Positions 63,872-64,000 of a stretch of DNA of 64,000 nucleotides are shown one piece after another (position 1 is the first letter of the stretch; the number at the start of each line of letters is the position of its first letter). The notes beneath the pieces are model-generated. The model was not told the origin of the DNA, made no database searches, and was given only the letters and a program-made list of their open reading frames with translations. The DNA is from HGM13233 sp900762805. Lineage in GTDB: Bacteria; Bacillota; Clostridia; Oscillospirales; Ruminococcaceae. Both the position numbers and the translations under genes were made by a program. The DNA is taken from NCBI GenBank assembly GCA_937993755.1, contig CALKMA010000003.1:16186-80185 (forward strand), in the 5' to 3' direction.

Positions 63872-64000
63872 TTGAAAAAATCCAAATTTGGTTCGTTCAA
63901 ATCGAAAAAAATTTCCCAGTTGGTTAGTGAGGGCGAAAACCTCACGAACCTTGCTACGAAAATAAGTCGTAGCGTGAACCTTGACAAAGCGTTTATCAAC
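63872..64000 (+). CDS. Start of an AT-rich unidentified gene (3' truncated by window edge)
   Basis: TTG 63872 opens a frame of 43 codons to the window end with a basic, Ser-rich start (KKSKFGSFKSKK) then a helical-looking ISQLVSEGENLTNLATKISRSVNLDKA. GGCGGTGA, a near-perfect ribosome site, lies 11 bases upstream. The sequence is far AT-richer than the core genome. Family not recognised; an accessory or mobile-element gene is possible. Confidence 0.5.
   Translation, partial: MKKSKFGSFKSKKISQLVSEGENLTNLATKISRSVNLDKAFIN

Noticed and set aside
63781..63999. Minus-strand open frame near the right end
   Set aside because: It crosses both terminators and is antisense to the plus-strand frame at 63872, which has a ribosome site.

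Overview
The window is a 64 kb stretch of a GC-rich, low-mobility bacterial chromosome. I infer a member of the Bacillota, class Clostridia, most likely the Oscillospiraceae/Ruminococcaceae side. The reasons are a CIRCE operator before groESL, the sepF-ylmH-divIVA-ileS-lspA-rluD cluster, an archaeal/eukaryotic-type ProRS, AGGAGG-like ribosome sites, many extended -10 promoters, and family-level similarity of nearly all proteins. No rRNA, tRNA, CRISPR array or complete insertion sequence was seen.

Layout. 0-0.5 kb: end of a diacylglycerol-kinase-like gene. 0.5-2.6 kb: CIRCE-controlled groES-groEL. 2.8-3.4 kb: an AT-rich orphan gene bounded by an inverted repeat. 3.8-9.6 kb: a class B PBP, acpP, proS, an acetyltransferase and an RluA-family pseudouridine synthase. 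9.9-12.4 kb: two nucleoside-hydrolase-type genes divergent from a Crp/Fnr regulator. 12.9-24.9 kb: a DNA repair and tRNA modification operon (uvrB-uvrA-miaB-mutS-mutL-miaA), followed by hfq. 24.9-34.1 kb: a division and translation cluster (HlyD-like, sepF, ylmH, divIVA, ileS, lspA, rluD, HAD phosphatase, birA). 34.5-40.6 kb: accessory genes (XRE regulator, radical SAM protein, a gene remnant, Ppm1/LCM-type methyltransferase, ATC-hydrolase-like protein, alpha/beta hydrolase, GPH-type transporter). 41.3-43.6 kb: yebC and a sodium:alanine symporter. 51.5 down to 44.2 kb (minus strand): a seven-gene operon (dCMP deaminase, coaX, membrane-HAD fusion, two M16 peptidases, lgt, folD). 51.9-54.5 kb: an AT-rich island of four small membrane or secreted proteins with repeated promoter, leader, inverted-repeat and terminator modules. 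54.7-63.6 kb: rsmA, a CdaR/PucR-type regulator, ftsE-ftsX-M23 peptidase-Ctp-like protein, greA and lysS. After 63.2 kb base composition drops, and the window ends in the start of an AT-rich unidentified gene.

How the genes work together. The window is dominated by housekeeping: protein folding, nucleotide excision and mismatch repair, tRNA modification and charging, division-site control (SepF, DivIVA, FtsEX with its murein hydrolase), lipoprotein maturation (Lgt, LspA) and CoA/folate cofactors. The accessory content lies in three places: 2.8-3.4, 34-38 and 51.9-54.5 kb.

The most unusual observations are these. Two dispersed AT-rich genes, at 2.8 and 53.6 kb, are enclosed by the same inverted repeat (core GATAAACCGGAATTGG). 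A weaker version surrounds a third gene at 54.1 kb, and the latter two form a tandem cassette array. The Ctp-family protein next to FtsEX has lost both the catalytic Ser and the catalytic Lys. LysRS carries a C-terminal tRNA-binding domain of different composition. A multi-spanning membrane domain is fused to a HAD phosphatase. A second nucleoside hydrolase paralogue is degenerate. A 12-bp operator-like palindrome is shared by an XRE gene and yebC.
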